In this document: one piece after another, positions 17,576-26,991 of the stretch
Position numbering within the stretch: position 1 is the first letter of the stretch
How the letters are laid out: every line of letters starts with the position of its first letter
Assembly (NCBI GenBank): GCA_029856045.1
Contig: JAHQWG010000043.1
Span: 55,153 to 119,152, forward strand
Length of the DNA stretch: 64,000 nt
Direction: 5' to 3'
Source: Promethearchaeia archaeon
GTDB taxonomy: Archaea; Asgardarchaeota; Lokiarchaeia; Sigyniarchaeales; SOKP01
Position numbers and translations under genes: made by a program
The notes under the pieces: generated by a model
What the model was told of the DNA's origin: nothing
Database searches by the model: none
Seen by the model: only the letters and a program-made list of their open reading frames with translations

Positions 17576-18430
17576 ATGTTTGAACAAAGAAAACCTCAAA
17601 ATTGGCCAGAATCTTATTGGAATCATATCAAAAGAAATATTGGGCTTATTAAAATTCTAGAACAAGAAAAATTACGAGGTGCATCTGTCACTATCTTTGG
17701 CATGGGTGGACTCGGGGGACCAGTAGCAGAGCAACTCATCAGGTCTGGGATTGAATATATTTCAATATGCGATAATAAAACATTTGAAGAATCAAATCTC
17801 AACAGACAAATTTGTACAAGAGAGGATATTGGGAAATATAAAGTTGATATAACTGAAGAACTTCTTAGAAAAATAAATCCAGATATAACAATTTATAAAT
17901 ATTATGAAGTTAGTAAAAAAAACATTTCTAAATTATTGAGAAACGCAGCAGTATCCGTTTTAACTCTTGACGATCCAATTGTATCAATTTTAATCGCCCG
18001 TGAATGTCTAAAAAGGGATATTCCTTTGGTGGAGTCTTGGGGAATCCCTTATCTTTGGGCATGGTGGTTTACTTCTAAGAACATTGATTATGAAACATGC
18101 TATAGATTCGACACCAATGAAATGACCATAAATGAGATCAAACAGTCTGAGGAAATTCTTTTGAATATGAAAAAACGAGTATTTGATATAATGCAACAAT
18201 TCCCAAACATATTAGAAACATATGATCGAGAAAAGGGTACGGTCGAAGGACTACTCTCCGGGCAGTTTCCTTTTATATCTTTCGCACCAATAGTAAGGAT
18301 GACCGTATCGTATCTTTCTTTTGAAATCATCTTCTCTGGAATACTAAAAATTAAACAAATGATTTTAGCGCCAAATATTATAGGTTATGATTACATTCAA
18401 ATGAAACCAATTAATTTTAGTGTTGGTTAA
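17576..18430 (+). CDS. E1-like ThiF/MoeB/HesA-family adenylyltransferase
   Basis: Members adenylate the C-terminus of a ubiquitin-like protein or peptide. The 284 residues contain the Rossmann motif VTIFGMGGLGGPVAEQL near 38-54, ISICDNKTFEESNLNRQ near 61-77 with the acidic residue and the Arg finger, and the metal-site region LTLDDPIVSILIAREC. The Cys-x2-Cys zinc pairs usual in MoeB and ThiF are absent, and no obvious catalytic Cys loop is present. It may therefore only adenylate (MccB/TcdA style) rather than form a thioester. No ubiquitin-like gene is adjacent. Its place after two acyltransferases suggests activation of a peptide or amino-acid carboxylate. Confidence 0.85.
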   Translation: MFEQRKPQNWPESYWNHIKRNIGLIKILEQEKLRGASVTIFGMGGLGGPVAEQLIRSGIEYISICDNKTFEESNLNRQICTREDIGKYKVDITEELLRKINPDITIYKYYEVSKKNISKLLRNAAVSVLTLDDPIVSILIARECLKRDIPLVESWGIPYLWAWWFTSKNIDYETCYRFDTNEMTINEIKQSEEILLNMKKRVFDIMQQFPNILETYDREKGTVEGLLSGQFPFISFAPIVRMTVSYLSFEIIFSGILKIKQMILAPNIIGYDYIQMKPINFSVG

Positions 18431-18464
18431 TTAGAAAATAATTAAATAAACATTTACTAATGGT

Positions 18465-18482
18465 TTAAATATATATATATAT
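18465..18482 (+). promoter_or_regulatory. TATA-box-like element before the 7-TM protein
   Basis: TTTAAATATATATATATATTGG lies about 70 bases upstream of the start at 18551 and just after the E1-like gene stop. This indicates that the membrane protein may have its own promoter. Pattern-based only. Confidence 0.35.
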
Positions 18483-18550
18483 TGGTATTATTGATATTTT
18501 AAAGTAAAAAAAATTTTAAAAAATTATTATTTCTAACAGGGGATGGAATT

Positions 18551-19255
18551 TTGATTTTTCAAGGAACAGAATGGATAAGGGAATTATTTATTCTTATCTT
18601 GTATCCATTTCTTGTAATATTTTTCCTAATTCTTGCATATAAAGTGTTAAAAAGAAAAAGAGACCGTGCACCAATAACTTTAAGTACATTTTATATAATA
18701 GTCAGCGTTGGTTTGATGCTAAATATTATATATTTATTAGTGACAATTACCGAAGTAGAAATCGTTCTTTATTTGTTATATTATTTATCTTCGTTTTTAA
18801 CCATCTTTTCCTTTATTTTTATTATTCTTTTTATAAATATTATTCTTAAAGTGGATTTTACAAACAAGAAATATTTGCTTATTGTATTTTTCTATGCTTT
18901 AGGATGTATTCTATTACATCTTTTTCCGGGAGGAATAACTCTCACTGAAAATTGGACACCTGTTTATAATTGGATTTTTTTTATTTTAGCCTATATTTAT
19001 ATTACCTTTTTTATCGCCGTTCCTTCAATCGTATATTCAATACAATTATCTCGTAAATTTATAGATCAAAATTTAAAAAAGAAGTTGAAAATGTTTCTTA
19101 TTGGTATTACTGGAATGATATTTACTTTATATGGAGCTATACTCTTTAATACTTGGCAAGATCCAATCTTTAAGTCCATATATAGTGTTTCCGTAATAAT
19201 TATATTGATTTCATCGGGATTACTAATATATTACGGAATTGGACGAACTCTGTAA
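18551..19255 (+). CDS. Seven-transmembrane protein, unknown
   Basis: The 234-residue protein has about seven hydrophobic helices (near 9-29, 44-65, 68-92, 105-124, 134-158, 176-196, 205-228) separated by short basic loops (KVLKRKRDR, SRKFIDQNLKKKLK). The layout is like the free-standing 7-TM sensor region found in front of some archaeal signalling proteins. No enzymatic or transport motif is visible. It starts at TTG 18551, with AGGGGATGG about ten bases upstream. It may sense or anchor something; nothing in the sequence fixes a ligand. Confidence 0.7.
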   Translation: MIFQGTEWIRELFILILYPFLVIFFLILAYKVLKRKRDRAPITLSTFYIIVSVGLMLNIIYLLVTITEVEIVLYLLYYLSSFLTIFSFIFIILFINIILKVDFTNKKYLLIVFFYALGCILLHLFPGGITLTENWTPVYNWIFFILAYIYITFFIAVPSIVYSIQLSRKFIDQNLKKKLKMFLIGITGMIFTLYGAILFNTWQDPIFKSIYSVSVIIILISSGLLIYYGIGRTL

Positions 19256-19509
19256 AATTAGATATTTTTCTGCTTTTCTTCATCCGATAAATTTAAAGGA
19301 TATTTATGGAAAAGGTTATTTCAAAACGAAAGTTTTAGAAAATAGTTTTTTCACTTTATTTTTTATAAGGTAAAGTTTTAACTTATAAAATTCTTTAAAC
19401 TTATTTACAATATATCTCTTATATTTTATAATAAGAACAGATAATAAGTTAATTCCATAATTATTAGATTGAATATATCAGTTATTATATAAAATTGAGG
19501 TAATTTGAA

Positions 19510-19734
19510 ATGAAAGAAAAAGTAAATGAAATTATTCAAAAGATAAGACCGCAGCTTCAAATGGATGGCGGTGATGTTGAACTTGTCGATGTATCAGACG
19601 ATGGAATCGTAAAAGTAAGATTACAAGGCCATTGTCGTGGATGTGCTTACTCGCAAATGACTCTCAAACTCGGGATTGAAAGGGCATTAAAACAAGTAAT
19701 TCCTGAAATTCAATATGTAGAATCTGTACCTTAA
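19510..19734 (+). CDS. NifU-like C-terminal domain Fe-S scaffold
   Basis: The 74 residues make a stand-alone NifU C-terminal (Nfu) domain that holds or delivers a [4Fe-4S] cluster. Key segments are IRPQLQMDGGDVELVDV, VRLQGHCRGCAYSQMTLK with the CxxC cluster ligands near 44-47, and IERALKQVIPEI. Length and motif are complete. AGGTAATTTGAA precedes the ATG. No iscS or sufBC genes adjoin it, so it probably serves the many ferredoxin-type proteins of this genome generally. Confidence 0.92.
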   Translation: MKEKVNEIIQKIRPQLQMDGGDVELVDVSDDGIVKVRLQGHCRGCAYSQMTLKLGIERALKQVIPEIQYVESVP

Positions 19735-19808
19735 ATAACTGTAATTTAAGTTTATTTAAGCACTTTTTTTATCAATTCTACATTTAAGATTAATTCCCAA
19801 TAAAATAA

Positions 19809-19819
19809 ATTATATAAAG
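19809..19819 (+). promoter_or_regulatory. TATA-box-like element, nearly leaderless gene
   Basis: ATTATATAAAG lies 25-34 bases before ATG 19844. An archaeal TATA box fires about 25 bases downstream, so the transcript would begin almost at the start codon, as in leaderless archaeal mRNAs. Confidence 0.4.
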
Positions 19820-19843
19820 TTACTATACTTTATTGAATTAATT

Positions 19844-21094
19844 ATGAAAAGAGAAAACGATACTAATACATCTGAAAACTCCGAACAAGGAGCAGAAAAA
19901 GAAAAAGAACCTATTAAGAAAACTCAAGGACAATTAATTCAAGAAGCCTTAGGTTTAGATCAAGAAGCTATCGGTAAAATAGAAAAACAACTCTTTATTT
20001 CGAAATTTATAGATTCAATTTCTGAAGATATTTTTGATTACATTTATCGAGATCGCATTTTAGAGAAATATCTGGATATGTTAAAAAAGAACCTAAGTGA
20101 ATTAGATGAAGGTCCTGAAGCTTTAACACAAGAAACTTATGAACAAAAACAAATAGAACCTACTATTTTTGAATTAAAATCTAAAGCAGAAGAAGTTGCT
20201 CAAGAAAACGATATAAACAGATCATTGAATTCAAAATTAAAAAGAAATGGTTTAATCGGTATGTTACCGCTTTGTATTTTAGTAATACTTATTTATATCA
20301 TACCCCCTGAATTTACTTTTTATCTTATGATACCCATTTGTTTTCTTTGTTTCCTCCCACAATTACTACGCTCTCGAATAGTCCAAAAATGGAATAATTT
20401 TAAGGAAGAAAATAAAAAGATGTTTTATCAAGAAAATAGAGAGAAAATAATTTTATTAAAAGAATTTGTACAAATTGTATTAGATAATATCCATAAATCT
20501 CTTCTTGACAAGAAAATACCTCTAGAATTAATCAAGTTCTCATTAAGTTCCAGTGATTATAAGAATTTGAAATTGATAAATGAACAAGTATTAAGAGGTG
20601 GAATAACACAATTTTTTTTTACATTTGAATATCCGCCTGGAGTAGAACCATTTCCTATTCCAGAAATAATTAAGGAAAAATATATGGAACCTGTTGTTTC
20701 TGGGAAAAGAACAGAACAAGTCGACAATTTTTTAATTTTAAAAAATATTAAAGTGTTAAATGGAGAAATTGAAAAATTCGAAGTTGAACTAAAAGAAGAT
20801 TTAAAGAATGACATAAATACTCTATTAAATTCTTGCAAGTTTGAGAAGGCTAAAGATTTTAGTTTAATAATGCCAAATTATACGCCTGAAACAGCCATTC
20901 ATTGTGTTTGTGGAGAAATTGCTGAGTTTTCAAATGTGCAGAAATGTTCTTGGAGTGAAACTGAATCAGAGGAAAAATTTGAATTTTATCTTTTTGAGTC
21001 TGAAAAGTGTAAATGTGGAGAAAAAATCTATGTTCTCTCACCTATGGAAGAACAAATAAAAATTCCAGATAAGTGGAAAAAGATTTTTGGTTAG
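19844..21094 (+). CDS. Membrane-anchored protein with C-terminal zinc-ribbon-like motifs, unknown
   Basis: The 416 residues start with a charged, glutamate-rich tail (1-40) and helical segments. A hairpin of two membrane helices follows near 138-172 (LIGMLPLCILVILIYIIP, then FTFYLMIPICFLCFLPQLL), and then a long soluble domain. Two CxC(G) pairs lie near the end (HCVCGEIAEF about 360, KCKCGEKIYV about 389), likely one zinc site. Both termini should be cytosolic. I do not recognise the family; the neighbours give no clear functional link. Confidence 0.6.
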   Translation: MKRENDTNTSENSEQGAEKEKEPIKKTQGQLIQEALGLDQEAIGKIEKQLFISKFIDSISEDIFDYIYRDRILEKYLDMLKKNLSELDEGPEALTQETYEQKQIEPTIFELKSKAEEVAQENDINRSLNSKLKRNGLIGMLPLCILVILIYIIPPEFTFYLMIPICFLCFLPQLLRSRIVQKWNNFKEENKKMFYQENREKIILLKEFVQIVLDNIHKSLLDKKIPLELIKFSLSSSDYKNLKLINEQVLRGGITQFFFTFEYPPGVEPFPIPEIIKEKYMEPVVSGKRTEQVDNFLILKNIKVLNGEIEKFEVELKEDLKNDINTLLNSCKFEKAKDFSLIMPNYTPETAIHCVCGEIAEFSNVQKCSWSETESEEKFEFYLFESEKCKCGEKIYVLSPMEEQIKIPDKWKKIFG

Positions 21095-21119
21095 ATTTTT
21101 TTTCAATTCATTATAAAAA

Positions 21120-22466
21120 TTATTCTTTTTTTATATCTTTATAATATTTTAAAAGCATAGCGTAGCCCCGTACAGCCCTCTCTACCTCGTTTTCAAAAAC
21201 TGGAATATTCAATTTTGTTGCAATATCAATCACCCGCATTGCACCTTCTCTTTCCGCTTGGATTAGAAGAGTTATTATTGGCTTATTAGGAAATTTTTCT
21301 TTTATTTTTGAAAAAATATAGAAATCAAATTCAATTTCTTGGAAAAATTCGAGAGCTAAAATTAAACCATCAACATCATCATCATTTAATAAAATTTCAC
21401 TTCCTAAATAATAAATTGTACATATTTCAGTGCCAATAAATTTCTTTGGAGGCCAATAATCTACTGGATTACCGTATTTACAAGTTGATCCTCCTATTTT
21501 CATTGATATTAAATCTTGACTTACTTGTGAAGGCTTTGCCAAACTTAAGCCTTGCTTTCTCATTTCTTTAACAATTAATAAAATTGCGCCGGAAGATGGA
21601 CCTATAATTCCTAATTTATTTCCACCTGGCTTTGGAAGCCAGAGAAATAATTTTGATAATTCAAAAAGTTCAATATAATTTTGAACTGCAAGACCACCAG
21701 CCATTTTCAATGATTCTTCTGCAACAGTATCTTTTCCAACATAAAAAAATAGAATTGGTTTATTTGGTGCAATTTTCGAGACTGAATCTATTAATGTTTG
21801 ATCAATTTGTCTTAAAAAAAGAGAAATGACTCTTGTTGTCTCGTCTTTTTCTAGATAAAATAATGTATCTGCAATGTTGATTTTATATCCTTCACCAAGA
21901 TGTATTACTTTTGAGATAGGCAAGTTTTGGCTTGGACTCCACCACCCCAATCCCCCTGCAAGACCTCCTGATTCGATAATTATGCTAACACCAAATTTTA
22001 ATCCACGATTTTTTTGAAGAATATGACGTCTAACTGGAATTATCGAAGTTGTAAAATTATCAATATAATTCATGACACCAATCATAGAGGGCCCCATATA
22101 TCTAATATTATATTTATTACAAGTTTCTTCTAATTCTTGGATAATGTTCCCATTTATGCTTTTTTCCCCTAATTCTGATTCAATCATAACATTTTTTATA
22201 CCAAATTTACCTAATTCTTCGAATAAGTCTTTTAAATTATTTCTTAGCATAATTATTGCTAATTCCGGAATTTCAGGAAGTGATGATAGATCATTATATG
22301 ACTGGATACCTAAAAGTTCATTTGTATTTGGATTAATTATATAAATATTTCCACTAAATCTGATATCTAGTAAATTTCTTACAACTATTTGATTAAATGT
22401 AAATTCTTTTCTTGAAGCGCCAATTATTACTAAAGATTTTGGATTAAAAAAAGGTTCTAAATTCAT
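21120..22466 (-). CDS. Acyl-CoA synthetase (NDP-forming)-like protein lacking the catalytic His motif
   Basis: The 448 residues match the alpha-type part of ADP-forming acetyl/acyl-CoA synthetase: a CoA-binding Rossmann domain (FNPKSLVIIGASRKEF, near 7-22) and two succinyl-CoA-synthetase-like domains (VSIIIESGGLAGGLGWWS and the late KLGIIGPSSGAILLIV). In active enzymes a phospho-histidine sits in a SHTGALAG-type motif; here the aligned segment reads ESLKMAGGLAVQN, with no His. The 'GNKADVD' motif is likewise changed to GEGYKIN. No ATP-grasp beta subunit adjoins it. It is therefore probably a non-canonical paralogue (CoA binding or regulation) rather than a working ATP-forming enzyme. Confidence 0.72.
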   Translation of the reverse strand: MNLEPFFNPKSLVIIGASRKEFTFNQIVVRNLLDIRFSGNIYIINPNTNELLGIQSYNDLSSLPEIPELAIIMLRNNLKDLFEELGKFGIKNVMIESELGEKSINGNIIQELEETCNKYNIRYMGPSMIGVMNYIDNFTTSIIPVRRHILQKNRGLKFGVSIIIESGGLAGGLGWWSPSQNLPISKVIHLGEGYKINIADTLFYLEKDETTRVISLFLRQIDQTLIDSVSKIAPNKPILFFYVGKDTVAEESLKMAGGLAVQNYIELFELSKLFLWLPKPGGNKLGIIGPSSGAILLIVKEMRKQGLSLAKPSQVSQDLISMKIGGSTCKYGNPVDYWPPKKFIGTEICTIYYLGSEILLNDDDVDGLILALEFFQEIEFDFYIFSKIKEKFPNKPIITLLIQAEREGAMRVIDIATKLNIPVFENEVERAVRGYAMLLKYYKDIKKE

Positions 22467-22601
22467 AACTTACAGATTATTAAATTCGAATAGAAATTCA
22501 AATATTTAGTTTTATTTATTTTTAAGTTAAATTAATCATTAATAAAATATTAAATTAAATGATTTATTAAAAATCAAAAGAAAATAAAATGTGGGTAAAG
22601 T

Positions 22602-23102
22602 ATGGATAAAGAGCAAATTAAAAAAAATGCTGAGTTTTTAATAAAAGAACTCCCAAGTATGGAAATTCCTGGCGTGGCAAAAGTTAGATGTAAATATAAA
22701 AAAATGGTTGATTTTGCAAAATGTTTTGGAATTACTGATAAGAAATATATTGGATCTGAAGAAGAGGGGATTATCGCTTGTCCTGCTTTTGCTAATTCTT
22801 ATGCAGTTAAGGCTTTTTATACTCTAGTTCCGGGTGTAAAATTAGAACAGGATGGTGTAAAAAGAGATTTAGCTTTAGTCCCAACAAAATTACTTCATGC
22901 CTCCCAAAAATATAATTGGGAAAATTGTTTTCCAATTAAACCTGGTGATGTTCTTATTGCAAAAGCAAAGTTTGGTAAGGTATGGGTTCATGAAGAGTCA
23001 ATGCGATTATTCGCTCAAATGTTTTTAACAGTTAAAAATCAAAATGATGAATTAGTATGCCAAATTACTGCTGGGGCAGCAATAGCTGCAGGAGGTTATT
23101 AA
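22602..23102 (+). CDS. MaoC-like hydratase, N-terminal-type (FAS1-like dehydratase) subunit
   Basis: The 166-residue hot-dog protein resembles the N-terminal half of two-domain MaoC hydratases. It has segments IPGVAKVRCKYKKMVDFAKCFG and HASQKYNWENCFPIKPGDVL, the latter close to the 'h..q.f.y.rpv..GD.l' strand of that half. It lacks the catalytic Asp-His motif, as expected for the structural subunit. The partner gene starts three bases downstream. The two should form a heteromeric (R)-specific enoyl-CoA hydratase. Confidence 0.72.
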   Translation: MDKEQIKKNAEFLIKELPSMEIPGVAKVRCKYKKMVDFAKCFGITDKKYIGSEEEGIIACPAFANSYAVKAFYTLVPGVKLEQDGVKRDLALVPTKLLHASQKYNWENCFPIKPGDVLIAKAKFGKVWVHEESMRLFAQMFLTVKNQNDELVCQITAGAAIAAGGY

Positions 23103-23105
23103 CAA

Positions 23106-23645
23106 ATGCCGAATATTTCTGATATAAAAGTTGGACAAGTCTTACGTTCTGAATTCGATCAAATAACTCGAGAATTATTACAGAAATACGCAAAATCTTC
23201 AGGTGATACAAATCCCATACATACAAATGATGCAATAGCTGAAAGAGCTGGATTAAAAGGAGTAATAGCTCATGGATTATTTAGCTCTGGCTTTATAATA
23301 AAAATGTTGGATGATTTTGTTGGAAAAAGTGGAAAACTAATAGAACTCGATATTGAAATGCGTGGCATGGTCAGGGTTGGAGACATCCTCATCACAGAAG
23401 GAACTGTTACAAAAATTGAGAGTAATAGGGTTTATTTGGATATCAAACAAACAACAATTACACCTGTGGAAATTAAAAAAGATGGAAATGTAGTAAAAAA
23501 ATTTGAAGCTGGGGAAAGAGGATATATTTCAGAAAAAGATATTGCTAGAAACCTTATTAAAACCAAGGAAGTTGATGAAGGAACTCTAACTTATAGAGAA
23601 AGAGTTGCAGCCCCAGGACATGCAATTATTGAATTAAATAAATAA
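23106..23645 (+). CDS. MaoC-like (R)-specific enoyl-CoA hydratase, catalytic subunit
   Basis: The 179-residue hot-dog fold protein contains the hydratase motif YAKSSGDTNPIHTND (near 27-41) with the catalytic Asp and His, and GVIAHGLFSSGFI (near 51-63). The family reversibly hydrates trans-2-enoyl-CoA to (R)-3-hydroxyacyl-CoA. About 45 extra residues at the C-terminus (from about 130, YISEKDIARNLIKTKEVDEG) go beyond the minimal domain. It is translated just after the non-catalytic partner, so a two-gene split of a double hot-dog enzyme is likely. It fits with the acyl-CoA dehydrogenase at 8728. Confidence 0.85.
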   Translation: MPNISDIKVGQVLRSEFDQITRELLQKYAKSSGDTNPIHTNDAIAERAGLKGVIAHGLFSSGFIIKMLDDFVGKSGKLIELDIEMRGMVRVGDILITEGTVTKIESNRVYLDIKQTTITPVEIKKDGNVVKKFEAGERGYISEKDIARNLIKTKEVDEGTLTYRERVAAPGHAIIELNK

Positions 23646-23757
23646 TTTGGGAGATATTTTTAATAATATTATTCTTTATTTTTTTGTTATAATTGAATGT
23701 AATAAAATTTCTTTAATTTTTTTTAAAAAAAATTATCATGATATAAAAAAAATCATT

Positions 23758-26700
23758 TTACATTCCATAAATTAAATATTTTTTACAATATAAACAATTT
23801 ATTGAATCCCCACAACGATATTTCTCAACTAATTCTGGTGGTATCTTTCCCCCACAATATGGGCATTTATTTGAAAAAATAGATATTTTAATATCATAAA
23901 ATTGCTCTCCAGAAGTAATTAATTTTTTATTTTTTAACTCCCTTCTAATATCATTTCCAACTTCTGCTAATAAGGCTGTTATTTGTTGTTCACTATCTCC
24001 AGATGTTTCCAATTCTAATGTGTGATTATCACCATTTAATAAGAAATGTATAATAATCTGATTATTTTTTACTTTTGTTATTCCATAATACCATGCTTCA
24101 CCAAATTTATCTTTTTCAGAAAATTCCTTATACACTAATTTTATATGATGTTTTCCTAGTGCATCTAAGACTGATAAATAAATTAAATATAATTTTCCCA
24201 AATCAATAATTGGAAAAAGTTTCCTATCACAATGTTTTAGAGATCTATGGCGACTTTTTACTTTTGCTAAATTTGCTTCACTTTCTGTAAAAAATAATGG
24301 ACATTCAATAGATATTTCTTTTGGGTTCATTGTGATCGCTTGAGGTTTATCTTTTGCGTCATGGAATGAGATTGTTGCATTTACAGGGCTTTTAAGGCAT
24401 TGAGTAGGTTCTAGCCATAATGAAATCGATTTTTTTTCATGTAATCCTAATTTGGAGATATAAATTGTGTCTCCCCTACGATTGTATTCTATAGGTTCAT
24501 GAAAGATCCATTTTAATGAAATAGGTATATCAAAATTGATTTTAAAATTTGTTAGAGGAGAAGATGTATTATTTTCTAAACCTATTTTAAATCTAATTTG
24601 ACCACCTTTTAATTCATATTCTCGGGTAATAATTAAAGCTGATTCCCTTTTTTCACTTTTTAGTATAGTTGTAATTTTAGGTGAAATTTCTTCACTCACA
24701 TCATCAATTATAATCTTTGTGGCTGGTGTCGTAATATCATACATTTCATCTAACTTTTCTTTAATTTGGTCTTGTAATACTCTGACATTATTCATTTTAT
24801 TTTTAATTATTTCTAATAATTCATTAAATTGAGGATATTTTTTTGCTTTGAATAATGCATTGGAATATAATTCATATGATTCTTCTGAAGTTTTATTTGC
24901 TCGATTCAAGTCTGTATTTTGTAATGATCGGGTTCTTTCAACTTTTTTATCAGCGCTTAAACAAATTTTTTCTATTTCTATTTGTAGTAGATATAAATCT
25001 ATTGAACTTATTTTCGATTTTAATGATTCAAAATCTATTGTAAATCCTTCAGATTTTATTTTTTCAATAGCCTTTTGATAAGATGTTTTAGCAAATATCC
25101 ATTTTTTCTCTGCATCTTCTAAATTTTGTACCTTATGAGATTTAGATGCAATTGTTTCAAAATTCTTCCCATTTTTTATGTGAGCATTACATATATTTTT
25201 ATTGAGGTCTTTTTGATTTCTTTTAATTTTTAGCACTATTTCTTCTGATGGTGCTTTTTGTAATGCTAATTGATAATTCTTAATTGCTTCATTCCAATTA
25301 TTTATTGCAACCTCATAAGTGGATTTTGAATAATTTTTATTAGCTTCTTCTATTAAAGTCTTAGATTTACTTATTAAATATTCAAATTGGCTTTCTTGTT
25401 CAAGTATTATCTTTTCTATTAGCTCTTGGTCTTTAATTTTCTCAACAACACGTGTTTTTATTTTTCTTCTTCCCTTTATCACAATTAATAATATTGGAAC
25501 ACTTGCCAAACTTATAAAAATAATCCATAAAAATATTTTAAATAAAAGATCTGCTAATTGTCTTCTTGTTTCTATATTATCTAAGGCAGATAATGGGTTA
25601 GTTCCATAAGAAACTTCATTTCCATCAGAATATCCATCACCATCAGTATCGGGGTTATATGGATTTGTAAGATATTCTTTTATTTCTGACCAATCATGTA
25701 ACCCATCATTATCACTATCCATTGAATATATTGATAATATTATATCTTTAGAATTAGCACCATAACTTTCTGTTGTCCCAACCTCATAAATTATATTATT
25801 GGAATCTACAACCACTCCATTTACAACATCACGTGAAGATCCTCCCCACGTTTGATTGTTTATTAAATCACCAGAAGAGTTATATTTCAATAATACAAAA
25901 TCAGTTAGTCCCGCACCAAAATTTTCAGTAGAACCGACTATTATTATATTGTTATTAGCATCAATAGCAATGTCCATCCCTAAATCATCTAGAAAACCAC
26001 CCCAAGTTTTATTCCAATATTGATTTCCTGAAGAATTATATTTTATAAGAATAATATCATTTTCACCAGCACCATAACTCCTGGTATTACCAGTAATATA
26101 AATATCTCCATTAGAATCAGTTATAAGTGCCTTTCCTTCATCGTTTGATGAATTACCCCAGGTTTTACTCCAAATTTCATTTCCTGAGGAATCAAATTTA
26201 ATTAAAACTACATCTCCAGAACCCGATCCATAACTATCAGTTTTACCAGTCACATAATAATTATCGTTAGAGTCAATCTCAATATCATATCCAATATCAT
26301 CAGAAGAACCACCCCATGCTTTATCTTCAAGTTGGTTTCCTGATGCATCATATTTAAGGAACTTAATTTCATAACCATTATTTCCAGACTCAGTAGTACC
26401 AATTACATAAATATAGTTATTGGAATCTACTGCAACGCCTCGTCCATAATCATCATCAGTAAACCATCCCCATGATTTATCTAATATTTCTATTCCTGAA
26501 GAATCATATTTATATAATTTTATATTATGCGCTGGTTCGGATGTTACAATAGAGCCTACAATATAAATATCATCATTAGAGTCAAATGTTAGATCATATC
26601 CTCTTGTATTCTTATTAGGATCTCCAAATATTGTTTCCCATTCTTGGATTGCCAAATGATTATATTTTATCAAAACTATATTTTCACAGTTTCTTTCGGT

Positions 26701-26991
26701 ATTAAACGTATGACCAACTGTATATAAATTATTTTCAGAATCAAAACCTATTGCAAAACCCTCATCATCACCTGAATCACCCCAAGTTTTATTCAATACC
26801 GAATAATAATTATGGGGTCCTTGCGCCAAATTAGGATCAACATTTTTATTATACAGATAATCTTCCTGTTTTTTATACTCAAAAATATTTTGCGAAAAAA
26901 TAGTTATAGAGAAAGAAATTGTTATCAAACAAATTAAAAAAGTAAATGTTATATATTTTTTAAAAAAATATCTATGAAAATGAAAATTCAA
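23758..26991 (-). CDS. Giant single-pass membrane protein: seven-repeat extracellular propeller, Ca-type repeat, cytosolic coiled coil, beta-sandwich and zinc ribbon
   Basis: The 1077 residues divide clearly. A signal or anchor helix lies at about 12-34. Seven repeats of about 50 residues (60-415) share the pattern KTWGgssdDeg..i..DSNnniYvvGtTeS, the SBBP type that closes as a seven-bladed beta-propeller. Next is a calcium-binding thrombospondin-3-like stretch (DSDNDGLHDWSE, DTDGDGYSDGNE). A transmembrane helix follows near 487-510 and a basic stop-transfer (KGRRKIKTR). The inside part has coiled coil/TPR-like helices (520-780), a beta-sandwich (YELKGGQIRFKIGLENN, about 790-915), and a final zinc ribbon (CPYCGG and CLYCKK). 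It looks like a surface receptor that signals inward; ligand and partners are unknown. Confidence 0.8.
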   Translation of the reverse strand: MNFHFHRYFFKKYITFTFLICLITISFSITIFSQNIFEYKKQEDYLYNKNVDPNLAQGPHNYYSVLNKTWGDSGDDEGFAIGFDSENNLYTVGHTFNTERNCENIVLIKYNHLAIQEWETIFGDPNKNTRGYDLTFDSNDDIYIVGSIVTSEPAHNIKLYKYDSSGIEILDKSWGWFTDDDYGRGVAVDSNNYIYVIGTTESGNNGYEIKFLKYDASGNQLEDKAWGGSSDDIGYDIEIDSNDNYYVTGKTDSYGSGSGDVVLIKFDSSGNEIWSKTWGNSSNDEGKALITDSNGDIYITGNTRSYGAGENDIILIKYNSSGNQYWNKTWGGFLDDLGMDIAIDANNNIIIVGSTENFGAGLTDFVLLKYNSSGDLINNQTWGGSSRDVVNGVVVDSNNIIYEVGTTESYGANSKDIILSIYSMDSDNDGLHDWSEIKEYLTNPYNPDTDGDGYSDGNEVSYGTNPLSALDNIETRRQLADLLFKIFLWIIFISLASVPILLIVIKGRRKIKTRVVEKIKDQELIEKIILEQESQFEYLISKSKTLIEEANKNYSKSTYEVAINNWNEAIKNYQLALQKAPSEEIVLKIKRNQKDLNKNICNAHIKNGKNFETIASKSHKVQNLEDAEKKWIFAKTSYQKAIEKIKSEGFTIDFESLKSKISSIDLYLLQIEIEKICLSADKKVERTRSLQNTDLNRANKTSEESYELYSNALFKAKKYPQFNELLEIIKNKMNNVRVLQDQIKEKLDEMYDITTPATKIIIDDVSEEISPKITTILKSEKRESALIITREYELKGGQIRFKIGLENNTSSPLTNFKINFDIPISLKWIFHEPIEYNRRGDTIYISKLGLHEKKSISLWLEPTQCLKSPVNATISFHDAKDKPQAITMNPKEISIECPLFFTESEANLAKVKSRHRSLKHCDRKLFPIIDLGKLYLIYLSVLDALGKHHIKLVYKEFSEKDKFGEAWYYGITKVKNNQIIIHFLLNGDNHTLELETSGDSEQQITALLAEVGNDIRRELKNKKLITSGEQFYDIKISIFSNKCPYCGGKIPPELVEKYRCGDSINCLYCKKYLIYGM

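Noticed and set aside
23758..26991. Internal DNA repeats as a CRISPR or satellite array
   Set aside because: They are protein-coding repeats of about 150 bases with high divergence that translate into propeller blades.
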